This document shows positions 7,535 to 14,101 of a stretch of 37,580 nucleotides of DNA, one piece after another. The DNA is from Lachnoanaerobaculum sp. ICM7 (GTDB taxonomy: Bacteria; Bacillota; Clostridia; Lachnospirales; Lachnospiraceae). Position 1 is the stretch's first letter, and the number at the start of each line of letters is the position of its first letter. Location of the stretch: assembly GCF_000287675.1 (NCBI RefSeq), contig NZ_ALJL01000029.1, forward strand, positions 1 to 37,580, given 5' to 3'. The notes under the pieces are model-generated. The model made no database searches and had not been told where the DNA came from. It saw only the letters and a list, made by a program, of their open reading frames with translations. The translations under genes and the position numbers were made by a program.

Positions 7535-8318
7535 GAATTTTGAAGGAAATATAGAAGAACTGGTTCTTATAAAGATCAGAGAAATAGAAGAAAAAGAGAA
7601 TATAAAAGTGCTACACGCTATTGAATCGGGCAGCAGAGCCTGGGGATTTGCTTCGCCGGATAGCGACTATGATGTAAGATTTATATATGTAAGAAATAAA
7701 AACTTTTATTTATCACTTCGTGAGAACAAGGATTTTATTGATTGGGAATTAAATGAAGTGCTTGATATCAACGGTTGGGATATAAAAAAGGCATTAAAGC
7801 ACTTTCATAAATCAAATGCTACATTATTTGAGTGGAGCAATTCTCCTATTGTGTATTACACTACGGATGAGTGGAAGGAGCTTTATGACAGAACGGCATG
7901 CAAATATTTTGCATGTAAATCGGCACTTTATCATTACTACGGTACGGCAAAAAAGAACTACTACGATTATCTATGTGATGATATGGTAAATTATAAAAAG
8001 TATTTTTACGTGCTGAGACCTATTCTTGCATGCAAATGGATTGAAGAAAAGAAATGCCCACCGCCGGTACTCTTTGATGAATTGGTTAATACCGTTCTTG
8101 AGGAAGATATGAAGGCTGCAGTAGAGGATTTACTTGCAAAGAAGGTGAAAATGTCTGAATCCGAAAAAGGCCCAAAGGTTGAAGCGATAAATAATTATAT
8201 AGAAGAGAAGTTGGAATATTATAAGTCGATTGTGGAAACAATGGAGGATGACAGGAACACCGACTGGGATGCGCTGGAAGAGGAGTTTAGATGGGTGCTG
8301 GAAAGATTTTGTCTGTAG
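7524..8318 (+). CDS. Nucleotidyltransferase-fold protein (COG3541-like), second of a pair
   Basis: A 264-residue protein with the same fold as its upstream neighbour: ESGSRAWGFASPDSDYDVRF (about residues 32-51) holds the GS motif and the DxD pair (SDYDVRF). The mid region (ACKSALYHYYGTAKKNYYDYL, YFYVLRPILACKWIEEKK) is a helical bundle. The two proteins are likely ancient paralogues acting together, judged from the 11-nt overlap. Function unknown; nucleotide transfer to RNA or protein is possible from family logic. Both catalytic Asp residues are kept. Confidence 0.75.
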   Translation: MRYENFEGNIEELVLIKIREIEEKENIKVLHAIESGSRAWGFASPDSDYDVRFIYVRNKNFYLSLRENKDFIDWELNEVLDINGWDIKKALKHFHKSNATLFEWSNSPIVYYTTDEWKELYDRTACKYFACKSALYHYYGTAKKNYYDYLCDDMVNYKKYFYVLRPILACKWIEEKKCPPPVLFDELVNTVLEEDMKAAVEDLLAKKVKMSESEKGPKVEAINNYIEEKLEYYKSIVETMEDDRNTDWDALEEEFRWVLERFCL

Positions 8319-8335
8319 AATAAAAAAACTGATAA

Positions 8336-8845
8336 GTTTGTTTTAACAATCCGGGGAAAATGCTTGTATCTACAAAGCAATTCTTAGTAGGCGGTGATTC
8401 AAGACCTCGTAATGAAATAATCATGAAGTTATTCAGATTACTTGGAGCGTCAGAACGACAGGGATTTGGAGGACCTTTGATCTATAAAGCAGCTATTCAA
8501 AACGATTTTAGAAGGCCTGAAATAGTTTCTGATATTGAACATACCGAGATTAAAGTTTGGAATATTGATCTTGCTGATTCATATCCTGAACTTGAGGCAG
8601 ATGAGAAAAATATTCTTAGATATATTGCCAAGAATGGAAAGCCTGTTTCTGTCAATACAATTAAAGATATATTGTCGACAACAGAATATAAAGTAAGAAA
8701 AGCTGTTCAGGTTCTTGAAGAGAAGAAGTTAATAATGAAAATTGGAAATGGTCCGTCTACTAAGTATAGAATTGGTATTGAGAGTGTTGAGTTTTTAACA
8801 CAACTACAGATGGCTATGGATAATATAAAGAAACAAATGGCATAA
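8336..8845 (+). pseudogene. C-terminal remnant of an AlbA_2/RecG-like (Schlafen-type) ATP-binding regulator
   Basis: Only the end of the protein survives. GGDSRPRNEIIMKLFRLLGA followed by ERQGFGGPLIYKA is the end of an HATPase_c_4 domain, as in RecG-like Schlafen/AlbA_2 regulators, then a winged-helix segment (LEADEKNILRYIAKNG ... TKYRI). The frame continues upstream of the ATG at 8360 with an NNPGK motif typical of the same domain (8345-8359), then hits TAA at 8333-8335. The N-terminal AlbA_2 domain and most of the ATPase domain are gone. From 8360 it could give a 161-residue product but no good ribosome site is seen. Confidence 0.7.
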
Positions 8846-9204
8846 TCTATCTCGTGATTATATTGCGAAAAGGAGGAGATTTTCACAAGATAAAAAAATG
8901 TGCTTTTATTTAAGTATATAGTAGATTAAAAAAATCTCGTGATTATCTCTTGAATTAAAAAGATTTTTCGAAATATATAGTTAAGTAAGAGGCATATTAA
9001 AGGTATATATATTATTGATTCTAGTACGGCTGGAGGAAATATAGATATTGTTGAAGGAAGTGCATCTCTTGGACCGAGTGTATGAATTGTCGTTGGTATT
9101 AGTATAATATAAAAGAAGAATACTTGTATTTTGCAAAACAAATACAAATGTTATTGAAACAGTAATGTATTAACACTAGAATAGTCTAAACATATGAAAG
9201 TTAG
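8846..9204 (+). other. Gene-free AT-rich stretch with short repeats
   Basis: No coding region is recognised. TCTCGTGATTAT occurs twice (8850-8861 and 8935-8946). TTGTATTT (9124-9131) and AAATACAA (9140-9147) form a perfect 8-bp hairpin with an 8-nt loop. The stretch looks like decayed DNA between two gene remnants. Confidence 0.6.
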
Positions 9205-9426
9205 GTGTGGAAAATAGCAAGTAACAAAAGTAATAAAATTTTTTTAAAACAGGAGGTTGTAACAAATGGATTTCCGTTTGAAATAAAAAGACATGCAGTG
9301 TCAAACCCATATGCACCTATGACCGAGAAAGAGCTACTTACAAAACTGAAAAAATCCGGAGAACAGGAAAAGTTTAGAGATGCAGATGATGTGATTTCAG
9401 ATATGAGGTCAAAATATGGATTATAA
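9205..9426 (+). pseudogene. RelB/DinJ-like antitoxin, C-terminal remnant
   Basis: The frame holds FPFEIKRHAVSNPYAPMTEK then LLTKLKKSGEQEKFRDADDV and ISDMRSKYGL, the typical C-terminal half of a RelB/DinJ-type antitoxin. The N-terminal ribbon-helix-helix is absent; the ~20 residues before it look random, and the only start is a GTG at 9205 without a convincing ribosome site. AGGAGG at 9250-9255 falls inside the frame. A toxin-like frame begins 11 nt before its stop, the usual arrangement. Probably non-functional. Confidence 0.6.
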
Positions 9427-9526
9427 GATTGTTTTGATGCGGAATGCAGAGAATGATCCTGATAGTTTTATCTCATACCTCTTGTTTGAAAAGAAAAGTG
9501 AGCAGTCTGATGGAAAAGTTTTTTAA
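9416..9526 (+). pseudogene. RelE/ParE-like toxin, N-terminal remnant
   Basis: ATG at 9416 overlaps the antitoxin end and opens a 36-residue frame (MDYKIVLMRNAENDPDSFIS, then YLLFEKKSEQ, then an unrelated SDGKVF). The start is that of a ParE/RelE toxin, which should be about 90-100 residues. The catalytic C-terminal part is missing. Shortly after, at about 9566, the duplicated gldA fragment begins, so the toxin gene was cut off during that rearrangement or by decay. Confidence 0.6.
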
Positions 9527-9565
9527 TGAAAAAATATCATTAATGTTTAAATTAGTAGTGCTTAA

Positions 9566-9692
9566 TATAGAAAAGAATGCCTGTGTAAAGGGTGAAACAA
9601 TACATAACCATGTAGGAGACGTAACACCTGATTAGTTGTATGCGGTTATTATGTCTACAGATGCTTTAGGTAAGTTAAGACTTGGCAAGTAA
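9566..9692 (+). pseudogene. Decayed copy of the gldA 3' end
   Basis: The sequence matches 6203-6328 of gldA closely (KNACVKGETIHN then VGDVTPD and DALGKLRLGK in translation). It carries TAG at 9633-9635 in place of the Glu codon and several further changes. Homology continues past the stop through the terminator and the promoter-proximal region up to the third codon of the following gene. Confidence 0.9.
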
Positions 9693-9711
9693 TCATAATG
9701 ATAAGTAATAG

Positions 9712-9754
9712 GGCTGTTGTCTAACGGATATAATCTGTTTGGCAACGGCCTTTT
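9712..9754 (+). terminator. Duplicated gldA terminator
   Basis: GGCTGTTG (9712-9719) pairs with CAACGGCC (9743-9750), followed by TTTT. It is the copy of the hairpin at 6348-6390 and still looks functional. Confidence 0.7.
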
Positions 9755-9881
9755 ATTTGAAACAAAAGCCAAAAATAGTGTATATATGATAAAATCAAAA
9801 GTAAATTGATATCAAGTCCGGTTCAAACAGAACGATTAATAATACCGGTTGCCTAAGGGTATGAGGAGTAAAAAGTAAGTG

Positions 9882-10457
9882 ATGAAAGATAATAAAAAAG
9901 AAACTATAAAAAACTCGCTTGAAAGTTTTTGGAGAGATAAAAAGAATGGTGATGTATTATATATAGGTGATGATAAAGTACGCTTTATGTTAGGAGAGGT
10001 CGGGACTAATACTATTATATGTTTTGGAGTAAATCCAAGTACAGCTAATGATATAAAAGACGATCCTACAATTTCAAAAATAAGAAAAATTGCATCAGAA
10101 AATAATTGTGACGGTTGGATAATGTTAAATCTTTATCCACAAAGAGCGACTAATCCAAATGATATGCATTTAAAAGCAGACAGAGAGTTGATTTTGAAAA
10201 ACTGTTATGTGATAAGAAGTGTTTTTAATGCTTATCCTAATGCTTTAACTTTAGCAGCATGGGGAAATGCAATAGAAAAGAGAAAATATCTAAAAGAATG
10301 TTTAAAGGAAATAGTAGCTGTTGATTCTGACAGAAAGTGGATGTGTCGTGGTAAACTGACAGTGAAAGGGAATCCAAGACATCAATTGTATGTAGCTAAT
10401 AACACAGAGTTAAATTGCTTGCATTTTAATTCGGATGGTGAAAGTTTTATACGTTAG
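9882..10457 (+). CDS. DUF1643 family protein
   Basis: A 191-residue protein with the DUF1643 layout: FGVNPSTANDIKDDPTISKI (about residues 47-66), GWIMLNLYPQRATNPNDMH (86-104), then ALTLAAWGNAIEKR and GNPRHQLYVAN near the end. DUF1643 proteins are common on phages and mobile DNA; their activity is unknown to me. The gene takes its ribosome site (AGGAG, 9863-9867) and possibly its first three codons (ATG AAA GAT) from the duplicated nucleotidyltransferase start, so it seems to have landed there in frame. A GTG at 9879 is an alternative start. No clear terminator follows. Confidence 0.8.
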   Translation: MKDNKKETIKNSLESFWRDKKNGDVLYIGDDKVRFMLGEVGTNTIICFGVNPSTANDIKDDPTISKIRKIASENNCDGWIMLNLYPQRATNPNDMHLKADRELILKNCYVIRSVFNAYPNALTLAAWGNAIEKRKYLKECLKEIVAVDSDRKWMCRGKLTVKGNPRHQLYVANNTELNCLHFNSDGESFIR

Positions 10458-10492
10458 AAGAAAACAAGATAAAATTTCAGGGAGTAGTAGTC

Positions 10493-10565
10493 ATGATTGA
10501 TTATAAAGATATTTTAAATAAACCTTAATATGATTTTATAAGTAAAAATGAGTATCTTGGAAAGC
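10493..10565 (+). pseudogene. Remnant of the nucleotidyltransferase 5' end
   Basis: 10505-10565 matches 6524-6584 (codons 2 to 21 of the intact gene at 6521) at about 56 of 61 positions. In translation it reads KDILNKP, a stop (TAA replacing Glu), then YDFISKNEYLGK. Homology ends abruptly after GGAAAGC, where the abiF locus begins. Confidence 0.9.
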
Positions 10566-10603
10566 GTTCAATGAAATGGGTTTTACAAAAGTGCCCTGTA
10601 ATA

Positions 10604-10632
10604 TTGACAAAATGAGGATGTGCGAATATAAT
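10604..10632 (+). promoter_or_regulatory. Perfect consensus promoter of the AbiF-associated RNA
   Basis: TTGACA at 10604-10609, exactly 17 bp, TATAAT at 10627-10632. Both hexamers are the full sigma-A consensus, the strongest promoter seen in the window. The expected start is near 10639. No other promoter is evident before abiF. Confidence 0.85.
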
Positions 10633-10638
10633 ATTAGC

Positions 10639-10685
10639 ATAAGACTAGGTCAGGAAGCGTACGACGCCCTGGCCATTTTTTTTTT
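10639..10685 (+). ncRNA. Candidate abiF-associated small structured RNA, about 47 nt
   Basis: Between the promoter and the abiF ribosome site lies one strong hairpin. GGTCAGG (10648-10654) pairs with CCTGGCC (10668-10674); after a two-A bulge, GCGT (10657-10660) pairs with ACGC (10664-10667) around an ACG loop. A T10 tract (10676-10685) follows at once, so the hairpin is both the body of the RNA and an intrinsic terminator. The predicted transcript is only about 47 nt. A structured RNA family found beside abiF genes is known (abiF RNA); position and form fit it, but I could not test the covariance model. It may act as RNA antitoxin and its terminator would limit read-through into abiF. Confidence 0.7.
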
Positions 10686-10698
10686 GGAGTTACAAAGG

Positions 10699-11652
10699 AT
10701 GAAGGAATATAAAACTTTTAATCAACAACTAACTATATTACGTAATAGGGGAATGATTGTTCCTCAAAATGGTGCTCAAAAACGTTTTCTTGAACAGGAG
10801 AATTACTACAATGTAATCAATGGATATAAGGATATATTTTTAACTAAGGATGCACAAGGTAATCCTATTAAGCCTGAAGCATATATACAAAACACTCATT
10901 TTGATGAGTTGAAAGCTTTATTTTTGTTTGATAGGGAACTTCGGTTTTTATTTATTAAGTATTTGCTGATATTTGAGAATTCATTTAAAACTGTAATTTC
11001 ACATGAATTTTCACGAAAATATCCTAAAGCTAATTCATATCTGGATATTGCCAATTATAGAGATGACGATTCTAAGAGTGTTCTTAAGCAGATATCTATT
11101 TTAACGAAGACTATACATGAGAATGTAGGGGCAAAAGGTGCGATTAAGCATTATATAGAAGAACATGGATCAGTTCCGTTATGGGTTTTGGTAAATTATC
11201 TTACAATTGGTAATTTGTCATATCTATATACAGCATTAAAAAATTCAGATAAGAATTCTATTGCAAAATATTATGCGGATAAATACAACAAACAATATAA
11301 ACCGGCTTTAAATTTGAAAATCAGTAGTGAAGATATGAGTTCTGTATTAAAGATTACTAATTTGATAAGGAATCAATGTGCTCATGATGAACGATTATTT
11401 AGTACTGATTATAAAAGTACACGTGTTTCAAATATAGCAAGTTATCTGGGAATCAATAATTGTAATAATCGACGCATAGTTGTTGCGATATTATACTTTA
11501 AGGTAGTTCTTAATAAGAATTATTATAGGAAGTTTGATTCTGAATTGCATGATATTTTTAAAAGGTTTACGAGTGAGTTTCATACTGTGAGTTTTGATGA
11601 TATTCTTAATATAATGGGGATTGATTTGGATGAATTAAAAAAATTAATATAA
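10699..11652 (+). CDS. abiF: AbiF/AbiD-type Abi_2 HEPN protein (abortive infection, putative RNase toxin)
   Basis: A 317-residue Abi_2 family protein. The family start MKEYKTFNQQLTILRNRGM, the QENYYNVINGYKDIFL motif, the PLWVLVNYLTIGNLSYLY segment (residues 160-177) and a HEPN-type Rx4H motif RNQCAH (Arg224-His229, in LIRNQCAHDERLF) are all present. HEPN RNases cleave RNA, so it is a probable RNA-cleaving abortive-infection toxin. I place the start at 10699: GGAG (10686-10689) lies 9 nt upstream, directly after the T tract of the small RNA. The frame is open back to 10576 but that part overlaps the RNA and is unlike the family. Codon use is AT-rich like its surroundings. Confidence 0.88.
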   Translation: MKEYKTFNQQLTILRNRGMIVPQNGAQKRFLEQENYYNVINGYKDIFLTKDAQGNPIKPEAYIQNTHFDELKALFLFDRELRFLFIKYLLIFENSFKTVISHEFSRKYPKANSYLDIANYRDDDSKSVLKQISILTKTIHENVGAKGAIKHYIEEHGSVPLWVLVNYLTIGNLSYLYTALKNSDKNSIAKYYADKYNKQYKPALNLKISSEDMSSVLKITNLIRNQCAHDERLFSTDYKSTRVSNIASYLGINNCNNRRIVVAILYFKVVLNKNYYRKFDSELHDIFKRFTSEFHTVSFDDILNIMGIDLDELKKLI

Positions 11653-11806
11653 CACAATAATCTGAATCGAAAATATGAATACGTTTATAATATTATTACA
11701 ACTTTAGACAGTGCAGGATAATTTATCGGTACTGATGTGGGATTTAATAATGAAATGGGAGAATTGAAACTATGATGGCCCCTAAAACCTTACAGTACCG
11801 GATTTA
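11653..11806 (+). other. Short gap, possibly a decayed coding fragment
   Basis: In the frame of abiF, after its stop, translation gives NRKYEYVYNIITTLDSAG, a stop, then FIGTDVGFNNEMGELKL and a stop (to about 11776). It reads like coding sequence with a nonsense change but I cannot assign it. No terminator is obvious after abiF. Confidence 0.3.
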
Positions 11807-11872
11807 TTATTCCGTTATTTTAATAGGTGTTATTCCGATATCATTGATATTATTCCGTTAAAGCGGTATACT
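11807..11872 (+). promoter_or_regulatory. fic promoter with three TTATTCCG direct repeats
   Basis: TTATTCCG occurs at 11807-11814, 11830-11837 and 11850-11857, 23 and 20 bp apart (about two helical turns). The third lies in the 17-bp spacer of a TTGATA (11844-11849) / TATACT (11867-11872) promoter. Repeats on one helix face overlapping a promoter suggest an operator, perhaps for the HTH of the Fic protein itself. Confidence 0.6.
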
Positions 11873-11897
11873 ATATCTTATATTGGGAGGATAGTCT

Positions 11898-12791
11898 ATG
11901 TTTTTGACAGTAAAACAGGCTTCTGAAAAATGGGGCATTTCTGATAGAAGAATCAGAGTTCTTTGTTCTGAGGGGAAAATTCCGGGGGCATACCGGGAAG
12001 GACGTAGATGGAAAATTCCTGTGGATGCAAAGAAACCGGCTGATGGTCGTTATAAGTCAAAGCAAAGCCTCTTGGCACAAATTGACCTCAAGAAGGTAGA
12101 ACTGGAGAGCAGAAGACCTTTGACTGCGGGCGAGGTGGCAAGGCTCAACGAAGAATTTATCGTAGAGTATACATACAACTCCAATGCCATTGAAGGAAAT
12201 ACACTTACTTTGAGAGAAACGGATTTAGTTCTTCGTGGTCTTACGATTGACGGTAAACCGCTGAAAGACCATATGGAGGCGGTCGGTCATAAAGAAGCAT
12301 TTGATTTTGTGAGCGAACTGGTAAAAGATAATGTTCCAATCAGTGAGGGCATCATCAAACAGATTCACTATCTCGTTCTTGCAGATAAGAGAGAAGACCG
12401 TGGTGTATACCGTAGAGTTCCGGTTCATATTATGGGCGCACAACATGAACCCGTGCAGCCGTATCTTATTAAGCCGAAGATGGAACAGTTGCTATATGAT
12501 TTTGCTGCAAGCACAGAGCATATTGTGACAAAACTGGCTCGCTTTCACATCGAGTTTGAGGGCATCCATCCTTTCATTGATGGTAATGGCAGAACCGGAC
12601 GACTGCTTGTAAATCTTGAGTTGATGAAATCCGGATTCCCACCTATAGATATTAAGTTTACAGATAGAATTGCCTATTATAATGCGTTTGATGAATATTA
12701 TGCAAAGCACAATCTTTCGCTAATGGAAAATCTGTTTGCAGGATACATCAATGCAAGATTAGATATGTATTTAGATATGCTACAGGATTAA
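11898..12791 (+). CDS. Fic family protein with N-terminal helix-turn-helix
   Basis: A 297-residue protein. Residues 1-45 are a MerR/excisionase-like HTH (LTVKQASEKWGISDRRIRVL ... REGRRWKIP). A Fic domain follows, with inhibitory motif SNAIEGN (about residues 99-105, S/TxxxEG/N) and catalytic HPFIDGNGRTGR (about 228-239) complete, including the His and both Arg. Fic enzymes AMPylate proteins; an inhibitory helix N-terminal to the Fic core is the class II arrangement, so the enzyme is self-inhibited. Base composition is richer in GC than neighbours, suggesting transfer. GGGAGG lies 7 nt before the ATG. The following gene is on the same strand and shares the composition. Confidence 0.92.
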   Translation: MFLTVKQASEKWGISDRRIRVLCSEGKIPGAYREGRRWKIPVDAKKPADGRYKSKQSLLAQIDLKKVELESRRPLTAGEVARLNEEFIVEYTYNSNAIEGNTLTLRETDLVLRGLTIDGKPLKDHMEAVGHKEAFDFVSELVKDNVPISEGIIKQIHYLVLADKREDRGVYRRVPVHIMGAQHEPVQPYLIKPKMEQLLYDFAASTEHIVTKLARFHIEFEGIHPFIDGNGRTGRLLVNLELMKSGFPPIDIKFTDRIAYYNAFDEYYAKHNLSLMENLFAGYINARLDMYLDMLQD

Positions 12792-12865
12792 CCGACCTGC
12801 TTCTGAACAAGTGGGTTACCTATGTATTGTAGATTTTGCTTTAAAAGAAATGTGAGGTGGATTGA

Positions 12866-13516
12866 TTGCGTACATACACATGGGATGAATATTACGAAAA
12901 ATTCTATGATTGGGCGGAAAGCACACAAGTGCGTAATCTGTCTGCATTGACTTCACTTGGTTCTGCTGATGAAGTCGGAGAAATCATCATCGAATTGCAG
13001 GTTAATGTACCGGCAGCTAACCGTCTGCTTAGAAAGGCTGTGGAAGAAAAACTGGCCTTCTCCGGCTCTGATTTAGCAGAGTTTGCCTATATCAACGATA
13101 AAGAATTGGCGACTGCTGCTGTGCGTAATTCTGCAGAACGATTGACTGCCGAGGATATGGAATATTTGTATGGCGAGATTGATGATGAGGTTATCATCGA
13201 AATCTGTAAGCAACGAAATATTTTGCTACCTGAAGCCTTGCGCGAAGAGGAAGAAGAGGATATCTACATCGATGATTTTATCCCGGAACCACCCGCTCCG
13301 AAAAGGGGATTCTTTGGTACTCTTGCTGCTATTTTTGCAGGAGCAAGTGCCGGAGTGTCTTTAGCTCAAGGAAGACGGCATAATGGAAGATGCAACGGCG
13401 ACTGTGCCAACTGTCCGCCTCACTATGGTTACCGATACGGTAGATGGTATTATGGACATGACCATGATCACGGCTGCGAATTTGGCGGTAATAAAGGCAG
13501 CGGAAGTATGGATTAA
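12866..13516 (+). CDS. Unknown protein with acidic linker, hydrophobic segment and Cys/His-rich tail
   Basis: A 216-residue protein I do not recognise. Residues 1-130 are helical and acidic, resembling short HEAT-like repeats (EVGEIIIELQVNVPAANRLL, DKELATAAVRNSAERLTAED). Then an EEEEEDIYIDD stretch, a proline hinge, a glycine/alanine hydrophobic segment (FFGTLAAIFAGASAGVSLA, about 149-167) and a tail with CNGDCANCPPHYGYRYG and HDHDHGC that may bind metal. The start is TTG at 12866, chosen for GTGAGGTGG just upstream and because the frame has no better start. It follows fic after 74 nt with similar base composition; a functional link is possible but unproven. Confidence 0.65.
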   Translation: MRTYTWDEYYEKFYDWAESTQVRNLSALTSLGSADEVGEIIIELQVNVPAANRLLRKAVEEKLAFSGSDLAEFAYINDKELATAAVRNSAERLTAEDMEYLYGEIDDEVIIEICKQRNILLPEALREEEEEDIYIDDFIPEPPAPKRGFFGTLAAIFAGASAGVSLAQGRRHNGRCNGDCANCPPHYGYRYGRWYYGHDHDHGCEFGGNKGSGSMD

Positions 13517-13627
13517 GGAGATGAAAAATTCACATTTTTATGATAGAGTAGGGGTATAAAAACAGGCTCTGATATACTTGGCAAATCGGAGCAAAATATA
13601 GCATTTTAGGAGGCACTTCAAATAAAT

Positions 13628-14101
13628 ATGATAAAGATACTTTTCATCTGCCACGGCAATATCTGCCGTTCGCCTATGGCAGAGTTTATAATGAAAGAAA
13701 AAGTGAAAAAGCTTGGGTTGGAGGATATGTTTGAGATAGCCTCAGCCGCAACAAGCTCGGAAGAGATATGGAACGGCGTGGGAAATCCGATGTTTCCGTC
13801 TGCAAAAGACGAACTTCAGAAACATGGAATAGCCTGTGCAGGTAAGAAGGCAAGGCAGATGGTAAAGTCCGACTATGAAGAATATGACTATCTTATAGGT
13901 ATGGATGATGCTAATATAAGAAATATGAAAAATTTGTTCGGTGACGGAGATAAGATATTCAAACTTTTAAGCTTCGCAGGAAGCGATGATTCGGTATCGG
14001 ACCCATGGTACACCGACAGATTTGATGTTGCCTTTGAGGATATAAACAGAGGTATAGATGGATTTTTGAAGTATTTGGAGGAGAAAAATGTCATCAATTA
14101 A
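13628..14101 (+). CDS. Low-molecular-weight protein-tyrosine phosphatase
   Basis: A 157-residue LMW-PTP. The P-loop CHGNICRS (Cys8 to Arg14, CX5R) gives nucleophile and phosphate clamp, and DPWYT (Asp125) supplies the general acid. Length is typical. It dephosphorylates phosphotyrosine, often on capsule or stress regulators. AGGAGG lies rather far, 14 nt before the ATG. Its end overlaps the next gene by 14 nt, so they form one transcript. Confidence 0.93.
   Translation: MIKILFICHGNICRSPMAEFIMKEKVKKLGLEDMFEIASAATSSEEIWNGVGNPMFPSAKDELQKHGIACAGKKARQMVKSDYEEYDYLIGMDDANIRNMKNLFGDGDKIFKLLSFAGSDDSVSDPWYTDRFDVAFEDINRGIDGFLKYLEEKNVIN

Larger units (their letters stand above)
9566..9891 (+). repeat. 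Diverged direct repeat of 6203-6527
   Basis: About 325 bp covering the gldA 3' end, its terminator, the intergenic region and the ribosome site plus ATGAAAGAT of the downstream gene is present again, with scattered substitutions and small indels (roughly nine bases in ten identical by eye). The continuation of the same segment, 6524-6584, reappears at 10505-10565 on the far side of the DUF1643 gene. Confidence 0.9.

Noticed and set aside
8360-8845. A stand-alone winged-helix regulator gene
   Set aside because: The frame continues upstream into the NPG motif of the same ATPase domain and then meets a stop, showing it is a truncated larger gene.
9879-10457. GTG start for DUF1643 at 9879
   Set aside because: It would only add one residue before ATG 9882, and the duplicated parent gene uses the ATG; cannot be excluded.
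10576-10698. N-terminal extension of the abiF frame by 41 residues
   Set aside because: The extension has no ribosome site, does not resemble the family start, and runs through the promoter and hairpin RNA. Met at 10699 has GGAG 9 nt upstream.
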